DNA of 64,000 nt from Hymenobacter volaticus (GTDB taxonomy: Bacteria > Bacteroidota > Bacteroidia > Cytophagales > Hymenobacteraceae): positions 186,001-250,000 of the forward strand of contig NZ_CP095062.1 of NCBI RefSeq assembly GCF_022921055.1. Direction: 5' to 3'. The notes beneath the pieces were generated by a model. That model worked only from the letters and a program-made list of their open reading frames with translations. It made no database searches and was not told where the DNA came from. The translations under genes were made by a program, and so were the position numbers. This document shows positions 45,473-55,089 of the stretch, in pieces. How positions within the stretch are numbered: the stretch's first letter is position 1; each line of letters opens with the position of its first letter.

Positions 45473-45721
45473 ATGGACCACGACAACTTCAACGACTTGC
45501 TACTAGGGGAGAAAAACGCCACCCGAAAGCGTCTGTTTTTAGCGCGTGTAATGGAGGTAGCCTACAACCATCGGGCTTACTTGCTAGCGCAGGGCATGGC
45601 TATTGAAGCGTGCTATAAACTGGAGCTAACCAGCCAACGCGCCCGCCTCTATATCGAGCCAAGCGTACCACTAGAGCTGTACGAAGAATTGCATACGTGC
45701 TTCACGAGAATTTTCAATTAG
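45473..45721 (+). CDS. Small hypothetical protein (82 aa)
   Basis: An 82-residue, probably helical, soluble protein (MDHDNFNDLLLGEKNATRKR; LARVMEVAYNHRAYLLAQGM; SVPLELYEELHTCFTRIF). No signal peptide, membrane segment, zinc site or DNA-binding helix-turn-helix was recognized. The ATG at 45473 is the first in frame. The stop lies inside a long palindrome shared with the convergent TonB receptor gene. The even codon usage and a proper terminator support a real gene; its function is unknown. Confidence 0.55.
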   Translation: MDHDNFNDLLLGEKNATRKRLFLARVMEVAYNHRAYLLAQGMAIEACYKLELTSQRARLYIEPSVPLELYEELHTCFTRIFN

Positions 45722-45784
45722 CGCTTAAACAGAAAGCCCATCCAGTATATAGGATGGGCTTTCTGTTTAAGCGCTAGTTGAAAA
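45711..45784. terminator. Very long bidirectional terminator palindrome
   Basis: Arms 45711-45743 and 45752-45784 pair over 33 bp with a single T-G mismatch, around an 8-nt loop (AGTATATA). Each end has a run of four A or T. It includes the stop of the 82-residue gene and ends 2 bp from the stop of the TonB receptor gene, so it should terminate both convergent transcripts. Confidence 0.85.
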
Positions 45785-45785
45785 C

Positions 45786-48700
45786 TTAGAACCCGTAGCG
45801 CAGGCCAATCTGAAACTGGTACGGATTGCCAGATGGTGAAACCACGCCCGTGTTGGCATTGACAGTATAATTGTAAGTGCTGGTGGCTTGGTTGAAGCTG
45901 GCTATAGAGTAAATGTTTTGGTTGCCGAGGGTTTCAATCACCCCGTTCTTTTTGTTCAAGAAGTTGGCGGCATTAAACAAGTCCCCGGAAAATTCTACGT
46001 ACTGCTTGTCGCCGAAGGTCTTGAAGCGCTTGGCCACCCGGATATCAAACTGGCCGTAGAAGTCATTGACGCCGCCGTTCCGTTCTGCCACTTTTCCGAT
46101 GCTGCGGCGCACGTAATCTTTCAAACTTTTGCTGGCGTTGGGGTTGTCCAAGATGCCCTGAATCCCGTTGCGCATAGCTTCTGGCACGCTCGGATCATTG
46201 GGGTCGAACACGTAAGCTAAGTCATTGGAGGCCACAAAGTCACCGTTCACGTTGCCGCCCGACAGCAGCGAGTAGCGGGTGCCCCCGATGCCGGAGTAGC
46301 GCAGCCCTACGCTCACGCCGTAGAACGTAGGCAGGGTACCGTACAGCACCACCTTGGTACGGAACTGGTTATCGGAAGCGGTTATGTTGCTTAGGTTACG
46401 TGGGTCGTCGCGCACTGGCAAGGACAGGGTGGCCGTATTGGCCACGTTGCCATTGTAGGAGGTGTTGTCCTTGGTATCGTTGTAGGTGTAGCTGAACGAG
46501 AATTCGCCGTCTTGGAAGTAGCGATAGGTACCGTCCAGCACGAAAGCGTACTGATTTACTTTGCCGTCGCTGTTCAAGGCCAGCACGCGGCCTACCCGGT
46601 TGGTTTTGCGGCCCTGCGTCCAGTCGGCAACCCCATTCGATGGGCTAATGGTGTTGGCGGGTACGTATACGCCCCGGTTGTCTTCGTTGGCCAAACGGAA
46701 GTAAGGCTGGTCCACCATGTTGGCATCCGTGTACATGTAGTTGTTGCGGGCCAAGCTCATGTAGGCACTAGCTCCCACCCGCAAACGCTCGGTGAGGAAG
46801 CGGTTATACGAGAAATTGGCTTTGTACACCACGGGTATCCGCACGTCTTCCCGGTTCAGGTTGATGGTGGATAAGCGCTGCACCCCGGGTATGTTGAACA
46901 GCTCGGCGCCGGGCGAAGTGGAGGGGTCGTTGCGGTAGCCGGGGAAGTTGGGGGTAGGTACCAGATTCGGCTGCGCGGCCGAATTGGTGATGTCCACGGA
47001 GGCCAGCTTGGTGCCGTCGAATACCATGTTGTTGATCATGGTATAGTTGAGAATATCCGACCCAAAGATGCCACCACCCAAGCGGATAATATCCTTTTGC
47101 CGCTCGCCCACATCCCACGTAAACTGCGCCCGGGGCTGAAGCTGGAAGGTGTTCAAGGAGTGGTCAGTCTTCAAGCCAAGTTCGTCAAACACCACTTGGT
47201 TGAAGTTGGGCTTGTCTAAGTACGTAGTGTAATCGGCTCGAATACCAGCCATTACGTCTAGGCCAGGGGCCAGCTTGGTTTGCATTTGGGCGTAGAGGCC
47301 CGCATTCACGAAGTGCTGCTGCACGCTCGGATCTTCAACCAACGGAATTTCGCGGGCGTAACGATACGGAGCCAGCTTGTCGAAGTTGTCGAGGCCGGTG
47401 TAGAAGAAACGCCCGTTCACTTCGCTGCCATACCGCGAGTCCAGGCTGGAATACATCAAATCCGTCCCGAAGGTGAAGTTGATTTTGTCGGTGTTGAAGT
47501 AGACGTTGTTGGTAAGCTGAGATACGTCACTGAAGAAGTATTCTGGCGCATACCGTTGCCCTCCGAGCTGAATGGACGTGAAAACGTTGCGGTCCGCTAC
47601 CGACGATTGAATCCGGTCAACAATGGCCCGCGGAATGGTCGCGAAGCCTGACGGTAGCTGGCTCCCGGAAATACTTTCCACGGAAGCTGATAATTGCTGC
47701 AATTTTAATTCGTTGGTAAGGCGCGGGCTCAATGTCGAGCGCAACGAGGCTAATGTACTGTTACTTTTATTGCGGCTCGTACCATACACTTCGTATAAAT
47801 TAATGGCTGTATTGTCGTTGATATTCTGATTGTTTTTATCGTAGATATAATTATTGCTGATAGTTAATAAATTCTTGTCGTTTAGCTGAAAATCCAGACG
47901 CGCAAAAATAGCGTCGGTGTTTTCTTTTTTATCGAACGAACCGAACTGTGGCGAATTCGCAACTCCGTATTTAGTACGGGCAATATCTAAATACCGATCC
48001 AGCGTAGACTGCGTCACGTTTAGGCGTTGCTCGTCGGCAGGGCCCTGAATATCGGCAATCTGCAACGGCCGCGCATCGCGCTGATGGTCGTAGGCCACGA
48101 AGAACTGCGCCTTGTCTTTGATGATGGGGCCGCCTAGCGAAAAGCCGTATTGGTAGGTGGAAAACGGCACGTTCCGCTTGTTGCCACGAATATCGTACTG
48201 TGACGACAACCAATCGGCCCGCACAAACGAGAAAGCGCTGCCGCTGAAGGTGTTGGTACCCGCTTTGGTGGCCGTATTGATGGTACCACCTCCACTACGG
48301 CCGTAGGTTACATCATACTGGTTGGTCACCACCTTGAACTCCCGTACCGCCTCAATAGAAATAGAGTAAGGTGCCCCGGTGCCCGCCGTACCGCCAAACG
48401 TGGCATTTTTAGCGGTCATACCATCAATGGTGTAGTTGGTAGAAGTAGCTAGCTGCCCCGATACGCTGCCGCCCCGGCTCAGTGGGGAAAGGTCGATCAG
48501 GGTCGTGAAATTGCGGCCGAGAACAGGCAGTTTGCTGATATTTTGTGCGTTAACGGCAGTAGAGGCTCCTAAATTGGGGATGTTGTTCTGCATGCTGGAC
48601 CCGTTGACCACTACCGCATCCAGCACGTTGGTGGAGGTTTGCATTTGCACATCCAACCGCAGAATATCACTCAGGTTGAGCGTGTAGCCGCTGCGGGTTT

Positions 48701-48980
48701 GAGTGCTGTACCCAATAAAGGAAACCGTGATGGTGTAGGGTCCGCCCAACGGTAATTGCCGGAAAGTGTATTCCCCTTTCGCGCTGGTACTCGTACCGGT
48801 GGTAAATCCGGTTGCTTCGTTTTTCACGAGGACGGTAGCTCCTGGAATCGGCTCCTTTTTTTCGTCCGTTATAGTTCCGCTTATACCGGCTTGCGAGGTT
48901 TGCGCATGCAACTCTGTTTGCACGCAACAGAAGAGCAAGAATAACAGAAGGCTTACTGCTTTTTGTATTTTTTGTACCAT
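45786..48980 (-). CDS. TonB-dependent outer-membrane receptor, Oar-like
   Basis: Outer-membrane receptor of 1064 residues. A signal peptide (LLLFLLFCCVQTELHAQ) precedes a carboxypeptidase-regulatory-like domain (about 30-115; GISGTITDEKKEPIPGATV). The plug follows (about 125-245; LDAVVVNGSSM, LPVLGRNFTTLIDLSP, IEAVREFKVVTNQYDVTYG), then a long barrel ending PYQFQIGLRYGF. This is the layout of Oar-like receptors. There is no SusD gene beside it, so it is not a glycan-utilization pair; peptide, protein or metal-complex substrates are possible. It follows an HK/RR pair on the same strand but has its own good promoter (49004-49033). Its end is shared with a convergent small gene through a 74-bp palindrome. 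Confidence 0.92.
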   Translation of the reverse strand: MVQKIQKAVSLLLFLLFCCVQTELHAQTSQAGISGTITDEKKEPIPGATVLVKNEATGFTTGTSTSAKGEYTFRQLPLGGPYTITVSFIGYSTQTRSGYTLNLSDILRLDVQMQTSTNVLDAVVVNGSSMQNNIPNLGASTAVNAQNISKLPVLGRNFTTLIDLSPLSRGGSVSGQLATSTNYTIDGMTAKNATFGGTAGTGAPYSISIEAVREFKVVTNQYDVTYGRSGGGTINTATKAGTNTFSGSAFSFVRADWLSSQYDIRGNKRNVPFSTYQYGFSLGGPIIKDKAQFFVAYDHQRDARPLQIADIQGPADEQRLNVTQSTLDRYLDIARTKYGVANSPQFGSFDKKENTDAIFARLDFQLNDKNLLTISNNYIYDKNNQNINDNTAINLYEVYGTSRNKSNSTLASLRSTLSPRLTNELKLQQLSASVESISGSQLPSGFATIPRAIVDRIQSSVADRNVFTSIQLGGQRYAPEYFFSDVSQLTNNVYFNTDKINFTFGTDLMYSSLDSRYGSEVNGRFFYTGLDNFDKLAPYRYAREIPLVEDPSVQQHFVNAGLYAQMQTKLAPGLDVMAGIRADYTTYLDKPNFNQVVFDELGLKTDHSLNTFQLQPRAQFTWDVGERQKDIIRLGGGIFGSDILNYTMINNMVFDGTKLASVDITNSAAQPNLVPTPNFPGYRNDPSTSPGAELFNIPGVQRLSTINLNREDVRIPVVYKANFSYNRFLTERLRVGASAYMSLARNNYMYTDANMVDQPYFRLANEDNRGVYVPANTISPSNGVADWTQGRKTNRVGRVLALNSDGKVNQYAFVLDGTYRYFQDGEFSFSYTYNDTKDNTSYNGNVANTATLSLPVRDDPRNLSNITASDNQFRTKVVLYGTLPTFYGVSVGLRYSGIGGTRYSLLSGGNVNGDFVASNDLAYVFDPNDPSVPEAMRNGIQGILDNPNASKSLKDYVRRSIGKVAERNGGVNDFYGQFDIRVAKRFKTFGDKQYVEFSGDLFNAANFLNKKNGVIETLGNQNIYSIASFNQATSTYNYTVNANTGVVSPSGNPYQFQIGLRYGF

Positions 48981-49003
48981 TTGCAGGATTTTTTGTTTCG
49001 CTG

Positions 49004-49033
49004 CAAAAGTATCGGCACCCTATTAAGGCAAAA
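49004..49033 (-). promoter_or_regulatory. Bacteroidota promoter of the TonB receptor gene
   Basis: On the minus strand, TTTTG (49029-49033) as -33 and TACTTTTG (49004-49011) as a perfect -7 (TAnnTTTG), 17 bp apart. The -7 box ends 23 bp before the ATG at 48980, leaving a very short leader. Confidence 0.7.
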
Positions 49034-49270
49034 TCATACCTGTATTACCAAACTATAAACAAGAACTAGCCTAGAGCTATATGTAGCAAGTGTTAATAAA
49101 CTAAATGCAACACCTTGGACATACATTCTTAACATGACTACAAACGAAAATCATATTTATATGATAAGCCTCGTTTCTAATAAATGCACCTTGTCCTGTT
49201 GCAATTAATTCTGCAACAATTTTCTAGAATAAAATTAAATGTAATAAGCGCTAAAAACGCCGGGGCGTTC

Positions 49271-49951
49271 CTAAAAAATTAGCTTATACCCAATACCCCG
49301 TACGTTAAGAATTTGCACTTGTGGGTCGTCGCGCAGGTAGCGGCGTAAGCGCGTCACGAACACGTCTAAGCTCCGGCCGTTGAAAAAATGGTCTTGGCCC
49401 CACAGGTCGAGCAAAACCGTGGAACGTTCGAGCACTTGGTTGCGGTGGTCGTAGAGGCGCTTAAGGAGTTCGGCTTCGCGGTTGGTTAGCTCTATTTCCG
49501 TATCGGCCAGCCGGAGCTTTTGTTGGGTATACGCGAAAACGTACCGGCCTATTTTTAGCGGTTCGTGAGGCGGCGAATTAGTGGGCAAGCCCAGACGGTT
49601 GAGTTGTGCCTGAATGCGCACTACCAACTCGTCCATGCTAAAGGGCTTTTTCAGATAATCGTTGCCGCCCAACTCGAAGCCCCGGACCACGTCGGCCGGT
49701 TGCGAGCGAGCCGTCAGGAAGATCAGCGGTATAGTTTGGTTTTCGCGGCGTAGCTGCTCACCGAGTGAAAAGCCGTCGAGGCGCGGCAGCATGATGTCGG
49801 CTACTACGATGTCGGGCGCTTGCTGCCGAAATAGGTGCAGGCCTTGTTCGCCATCGGCAGCGTGCTGCACCGTGAAGCCGCGCATTTCCAGGCTGTCTTT
49901 GATAATTAAAGCCAGCGCTGCTTCATCCTCTACCAGCAGAACAGTTGCCAT
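49271..49951 (-). CDS. OmpR-family response regulator
   Basis: DNA-binding response regulator of 226 residues. The receiver (1-120) has the acidic pocket VEDEAA, the phospho-Asp in DIVVADIMLPRLDG, the Thr in FLTARSQ and the Lys in LKKPF. The C-terminal winged helix (about 130-226; LTNREAELLKRLYDHRNQVL, RSLDVFVTRLRRYLRDD, LNVRGIGYKLIF) is of the OmpR/PhoB type. It starts 9 bp after the histidine kinase stop on the same strand, so the two form an operon. The nearby downstream TonB receptor gene, on the same strand with its own promoter, is an obvious candidate target. Confidence 0.96.
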   Translation of the reverse strand: MATVLLVEDEAALALIIKDSLEMRGFTVQHAADGEQGLHLFRQQAPDIVVADIMLPRLDGFSLGEQLRRENQTIPLIFLTARSQPADVVRGFELGGNDYLKKPFSMDELVVRIQAQLNRLGLPTNSPPHEPLKIGRYVFAYTQQKLRLADTEIELTNREAELLKRLYDHRNQVLERSTVLLDLWGQDHFFNGRSLDVFVTRLRRYLRDDPQVQILNVRGIGYKLIF

Positions 49952-49960
49952 ACGCCGCAG

Positions 49961-51349
49961 TTAAAGCGAAGGTAGCCAGAAGGAAAAGGCGCTGCCGCTA
50001 CCCAGCTCGCTTTGCACTTGCAAGCGCCCACCGTGCCGCTCAATCACCTGCCGAACGTAATAAAGGCCTAATCCAAAGCCTTTGATCGGGTGCAAGTTGC
50101 CGGTCGGCACTCGGAAGAAGCGGTCGAACACGGCGGGTTGGTAGTCTTTCGGAATCCCGATGCCATCATCCGTCACGGTTAGGCGCCAGCCCACGCTTTC
50201 TGGCTGCCCCTGAATGGTAATGGTTACTTGGTCGCGGGAGTATTTGATGGCGTTGTCGATCAGGTTGCTGATGACGTTGCGCAGGTGCAGCCGGTCGCAC
50301 TGAATGGCAGCCGGGGCCACGTTCACCGCAAAGCGCACGGCTTTGGCCGTGGTGAGCTGGTGTTGCTCGACCAGCTCAGCCACCAACTCGGCGGGGCGCA
50401 CAGTTTCGGGCCGCAGTTGCAACGGTTGGCGCTCGGCCACGGCCATATGCAGCACGTGGTCAACTAGCCCCGACAAACGCTGCAATTCTTGGTGCGAAAT
50501 AGCCAAGTAGGTCTGCGTTTTCTGTGGGTTTTGCAGGGCTCCAAAGTGCTGCAAAGCCTCCACTGCTGCCGTCACCGTGGCGAGGGGCGTCTTCAGCTCG
50601 TGGGTCATGTTGTTGATAAAGTCTTCCCGAATCTCGGACAGCTTTTTCTGGCGCAGAATGGTGGACATCATCAGCGCGAAGCAGGCCGTTGTCAGGCATA
50701 GTAAGCCCAACGAACCGGCCAGCAGCCTGCCCATCTGGCGCAGTGCATACGGCAAAGGCGGCTGGAAAGAAGCCCGCACTGCTACCTTGGGCAGGGCCGG
50801 TAAAGCTACTGGCGGCGTGTGCAATACATAGCCAGCTTGCGTTGGTTGGAAGCGCAGGTCGGCGGCCGTTGCAACAGTATCGAAGAGGAAAGCGGCTTCG
50901 GCGCCGCGCAGCTTTAGTTCGGTCTGGTACGCCGTAGCGAGGCGGGTGAGATTGAGCGTGGGTGAAGTACCCGTATTGCGCAGTAGAAACTGTAGGAATG
51001 CCTGGGCCACACTGTCTTCTTGGCGGCGCGCAACGCGGCTATCCGCCGGAAACCGACTGCTGGCTTGCAACAACTGCCGCAGCTGGGCGCGGCCAGCCTC
51101 GTCTAAGTTCTGGATGGGCAGCGCGACGCGGCCATACGTTTCCTGGCCGGGTGTGGTGGGTTGCAACAGCGTCTGCATTTCGGCTAGCTGCTGTTTCTGT
51201 AACACGGCGAGCAGCGCTTCATGCGCCGTGCGCGTGAATTGAACCGTGGTCAGCTGGTAGGTGGTGTAGAGCCAGTAGGCTTGGAAGCCGTTGATGCCCA
51301 ACATACACAAACTCATCAGCCAAAAAATAATACGCAGACGGCTTTTCAT
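49961..51349 (-). CDS. Membrane sensor histidine kinase
   Basis: Sensor kinase of 462 residues, partner of the response regulator 9 bp downstream. Two membrane helices (about 8-28 and 212-235) bracket a periplasmic domain of about 180 residues with no recognizable fold, rich in Gln and Leu. The kinase core has H-box NNMTHELKTPLATV, N-box NLIDNAIKYSRDQ, G1 TDDGIGIP and G2 KGFGLGLYYVRQV. The H-box form and layout are those of the single-sensor kinases common in Cytophagales. A likely promoter lies at 51381-51412. The stimulus is unknown. Confidence 0.95.
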   Translation of the reverse strand: MKSRLRIIFWLMSLCMLGINGFQAYWLYTTYQLTTVQFTRTAHEALLAVLQKQQLAEMQTLLQPTTPGQETYGRVALPIQNLDEAGRAQLRQLLQASSRFPADSRVARRQEDSVAQAFLQFLLRNTGTSPTLNLTRLATAYQTELKLRGAEAAFLFDTVATAADLRFQPTQAGYVLHTPPVALPALPKVAVRASFQPPLPYALRQMGRLLAGSLGLLCLTTACFALMMSTILRQKKLSEIREDFINNMTHELKTPLATVTAAVEALQHFGALQNPQKTQTYLAISHQELQRLSGLVDHVLHMAVAERQPLQLRPETVRPAELVAELVEQHQLTTAKAVRFAVNVAPAAIQCDRLHLRNVISNLIDNAIKYSRDQVTITIQGQPESVGWRLTVTDDGIGIPKDYQPAVFDRFFRVPTGNLHPIKGFGLGLYYVRQVIERHGGRLQVQSELGSGSAFSFWLPSL

Positions 51350-51380
51350 GACGGGTGGAAGCTACTGATAAGCAGCTAGT

Positions 51381-51412
51381 CGAAAGTACGAGGGATGCCC
51401 CCGCTCAACCAA
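51381..51412 (-). promoter_or_regulatory. Probable promoter of the HK/RR operon
   Basis: On the minus strand, TTGG (51409-51412) as -33 and TACTTTCG (51381-51388) as -7, one base from TAnnTTTG, spaced 20 bp. The -7 box is 31 bp upstream of the kinase ATG. Confidence 0.5.
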
Positions 51413-51526
51413 GCCGTTAACAATCATTAACACAAAATAACAGTCGTTTACACCCCGCTTCTGGTCCTTTGTCGGCGCAACCCTGGGCAGGCCACTTCTG
51501 CCCTGATGGGTTTTCTGCTGTCGAGT

Positions 51527-54525
51527 ATGCATTCCTATCAAAAGCTTAATAACCTGGTTGGCTGGCTGGTTTTCGCTGTTGCCGCCGTCGTGTACTGGCT
51601 CACACTCGAACCGACAGCCTCGTTTTGGGATTGTGGCGAGTTCATTGCCTGCTCTTACAAGCTGCTCGTACCCCACCCACCCGGTGCGCCTCTTTTTCTG
51701 CTGCTGGGCCGGCTGTTTTCGTTGCTAAGCTTCGGTGACACCAGCAAAGTAGCGGTACTGGTTAACTCGCTTTCCGCGCTAAGTAGTGCGTTTACGGTGC
51801 TGTTTCTGTTTTGGAGCATCACGTTGCTGGCCCGCAAGCTGGTGCTGCGAGATGCTAGCCAGCCTATCACTCGGCTGCTGTCTCCCACTTCAGGCCAGAC
51901 GTTGCTGATACTCGGAGCGGGGGCTGTCGGGGCCCTGGCCTTTACCTTCTCGGATTCGTTCTGGTTCAATGCCGAAGAAGCCGAAGTATATGCCTTATCC
52001 GCGTTGTGCACGGCGGCGGTAGTGTGGCTGATGCTAAAGTGGGAAAACCGGGCCGACGAAGCCGACAGCGACAAATGGCTCGTGCTGATTGCTTACGTGG
52101 TGGGCCTGAGCATCGGGGTGCACTTGCTGAATCTGGTGGCTATTCCGGCGCTAGGGTTGCTTTACTACTTCCGCCGACAGCCCAATCCTACCTTTGGAGG
52201 TAGCGTGCTGGCGTTGCTCGTGAGCAGCGTGGTAGTCGGCATCATCTTGGTGGGCGTTATTCCGGGCCTGCCCACGCTGGCGAGTAGTTTCGAGGTGTTT
52301 CTAGTTAACTCGTTTGGCTTGCCCTTCAACTCGGGCGTAATCCTTTTTGTGCTGTTGCTGCTGGGCTTGTTGGTTGGCGGATTTCGGTTTTCGTACCGTC
52401 GTCGTTCGCGCCTGCTCAACACCAGCTTGCTGGGCTTGGTGTTTATTCTAATTGGGTACTCGTCTTACCTGATTGTACCGATTCGCAGCTCGTACCACCC
52501 CACCATCAACCAGAACGCGCCCGACAACGTGCTCAGCTTCGTGAGTTACCTAAAGCGCGAGCAGTACGGCTCCCGGCCCTTGCTCTATGGGCCGCACGTG
52601 TTTGCGCAGCCCATTGCTCAAGTGGACACCGGGCCACGCTACGTGCGCGAAGGCGACAAGTACGTGGTAGCCGAGCAGCGCCAAGAATTAGTATACCGCG
52701 ACGAAGACAAGATGCTACTGCCCCGCATCTACGCCGACGGCAGCGCTACGGCGGCGCAACGCCTGTCGTACTATCAGCAGTGGGTGGATCTTCAGGAAGG
52801 CGTCAAACCGACTATGGGCCAGAACCTAAGTTTTCTGTTCCGCTACCAGATGGGGCACATGTTTTGGCGCTACTTCCTGTGGAACTACGTGGGTCGGGAA
52901 AGCGACGTGCAACACGCGGGCGTGCTGTGGCCGAGCACCAGCAACGAGAACGTACCCGAGCACATTGCCGACAACAAGGCCCGCAACAATTTTCTGGCTC
53001 TGCCCCTACTGCTAGGTGTGTTAGGGCTAGTCTACCAAGTGCGCCGCGACTCCAAGAATGCGCTGGTCGTGGCATTGCTGTTTCTGTTTACCGGCTTGGC
53101 CATCATCGTGTATCTCAACCAGCCTCCCGTCGAGCCGCGCGAACGAGACTACACCTTCACCGGGGCCACTTACGCCTTTGCCATCTGGATTGGACTAGGC
53201 GTGCTGGCTTTGGCCGAACTCCTGCAAAAATTAAGACAGGGCACTACCACCCGTGCCGCCGTGGCAACCCTGCTCGGCTTGGCAGTGCCAGTCCTTATGG
53301 CTACCGAAGGCTGGGACGACCACAACCGGTCGGGCCGCTTTAGCTCTGTCGATTCGGCTCGGAACTTGCTCAATTCCTGCGCACCCAACGCCATCCTGTT
53401 CACCAACGGCGACAACGACACCTTCCCGCTCTGGTACGCACAAACCGTGGAAGGCGTGCGCACCGACGTACGAGTAGCCGTATTGAGCTATTTGAACACC
53501 GATTGGTACGTCGAGCAGATGAGGAACCGTTCGTACCAATCGCAGCCGCTGCCCGTTTCGCTGCCTGCCGACCGCTACCGCCAAGGCACCAACGACTATC
53601 TGCCCTACGTGGAGAACCCAAACGTGCGCGAAGTCAACCTGCACGACTTCATCGGCTTGGTGCGCGAAAACAGCGACTTGCTCAAAGTCAGCTACGGCGA
53701 CGGCAGCGGCACCCTGATGTCGTTTCCCTCACCAAAGTTCTATCTGCCCGTGGATACTGCTGCCGTGCAAAAGCTGGGCATCATTCCCCTAGTCGGCGCG
53801 GCCAATTAGTCGATAAAATGGAGTTTAACCTGGGCAAAGGAGCCATCGAGAAAAAGAGCCTGTTGGTGCTTGATATTCTGGCTGCCAACCAATGGAAGCG
53901 GCCCGTCTACTTTGCCACTAGTGTGGCGTTGCCGCAAGATCACCTCGGCCTGGAGCCTTATTTCCAGCTGGAAGGCTTGGCTTGGCGCATCTTGCCGCTG
54001 AAAGATCCCCACTACGAGCCACGTGGAGAAGCGGGATACGTGGAGAAAGATATTCTTTACGACAAGTTGATGCGGCAGTTTTCCTACCGCGGCCTCGATA
54101 ATCCAACCCTCTTCCACGACGATAATAGCTTGATGTTTCCGGCCAGCTACCGCGATAAATTCGCTCGTTTGGCAACGGCCTATCTAGCCGCCGGCGACTC
54201 TGTCACGGCCCGGAGAGTAGCCGACAAGTGCTTGGCCCTAATGCCCGATAAAGCTATTCCTTACGACTTTTACACGCCCCAATTATTGCCTGCCTTGATA
54301 GCCGGCGGCGAGCAAAAGCGCGCCAAAGAACTCCAGGATATATTGTTTGCTCGTTCCCAGCAGGCCCTGCGCTACTATAGCACGAATCCCAATTCTGTGT
54401 TCGAACGGGAATTAGGTCAACATTTAGCTACTATCCAACAACTCTACTTGGCAGCGCAGCAAATTGGCGACACGCGGCGCGCTAATCAGGCCTACGCATT
54501 GCTGCGCCCTTACTTAGGGCAATAA
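51527..54525 (+). pseudogene. DUF2723 protein O-mannosyltransferase-like membrane protein; frameshifted as read
   Basis: Polytopic membrane protein of about 999 residues after correction. Start ATG 51527 (MHSYQKLNNLVGWL); an in-frame ATG lies 21 bp upstream. The N-terminal signature LTLEPTASFWDCGEFIA with VPHPPGAPLFLLLGR defines DUF2723, the GT-C family that includes human TMEM260, an O-mannosyltransferase. Ten or more membrane helices precede a soluble part with NGDNDTFPLWYAQTVEGVRT, followed by helical repeats to the C-terminus. Frame is lost at a C4 run, 53786-53789. One more C restores IIPPSRRGQLVDKMEFN and joins the two halves in a normal-length protein. The halves are otherwise intact, so I favour a sequence error. 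Substrate and acceptor are unknown. Confidence 0.9.
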
Positions 54526-55089
54526 GGTCTTATTAGAACCTATAAGCTTACATACCCCGGCACCCTACCACCTTCCAAATTAAACCGGTCCCCTCTATGC
54601 AGGTATTGCATAGAGGGGACAATTATTTTAAGAAGTTATGCAGAGTTTCAGCAGGTGAAACTAAGCCATCTGGTTGGGTAGGCAAAGAGTTGATCATAAC
54701 CGCTCCCGCCTTGGGTGCAACAGATTCTTTGTATAGCCAAAAGATGATACACCATATCATGATGTGCGCAGCTTACGCACTTCTCAGCGTCCTCCTTTTG
54801 CAATATTTATCTTAGCTGACATAGGTTCTAGTGCCAACCTAAATGTAGTAGCAGTGTGCAATTTCATCAGGCAGACGATAATCACCATATTCGACATGCC
54901 CATTTTGTATGACAGGACTTGCTATCCTTGCTGACAGAAATGAACGCAACCCAATCTCTATTAGCATGATCTAAAAATGAGCCTTTAGCTTTACAACGAA
55001 AATATCAATATCTTTACAGCTTGGTACAATATAACGATTTCAATAGACAAATTCTTTCGAGTTAGAACTGAAGAGGGTGCTGTGTACTG
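54526..55089. other. 564-bp intergenic region
   Basis: Contains the DUF2723 terminator (54588-54620) and then AT-rich sequence leading to the adaptor gene. No gene is convincing; a 72-codon frame at 54597 starts inside the terminator. No complete -33/-7 promoter was found. Confidence 0.45.
54588..54620 (+). terminator. Terminator after the DUF2723 gene
   Basis: Perfect 14-bp inverted repeat (GTCCCCTCTATGCA and its complement) with a 5-nt loop, followed by AATTATTTT. It begins 62 bp past the stop codon. Confidence 0.8.

Noticed and set aside
54597..54815. 72-codon plus-strand frame after the DUF2723 gene
   Set aside because: It begins inside the terminator stem, and its Ser/Ala/Leu translation has no domain.
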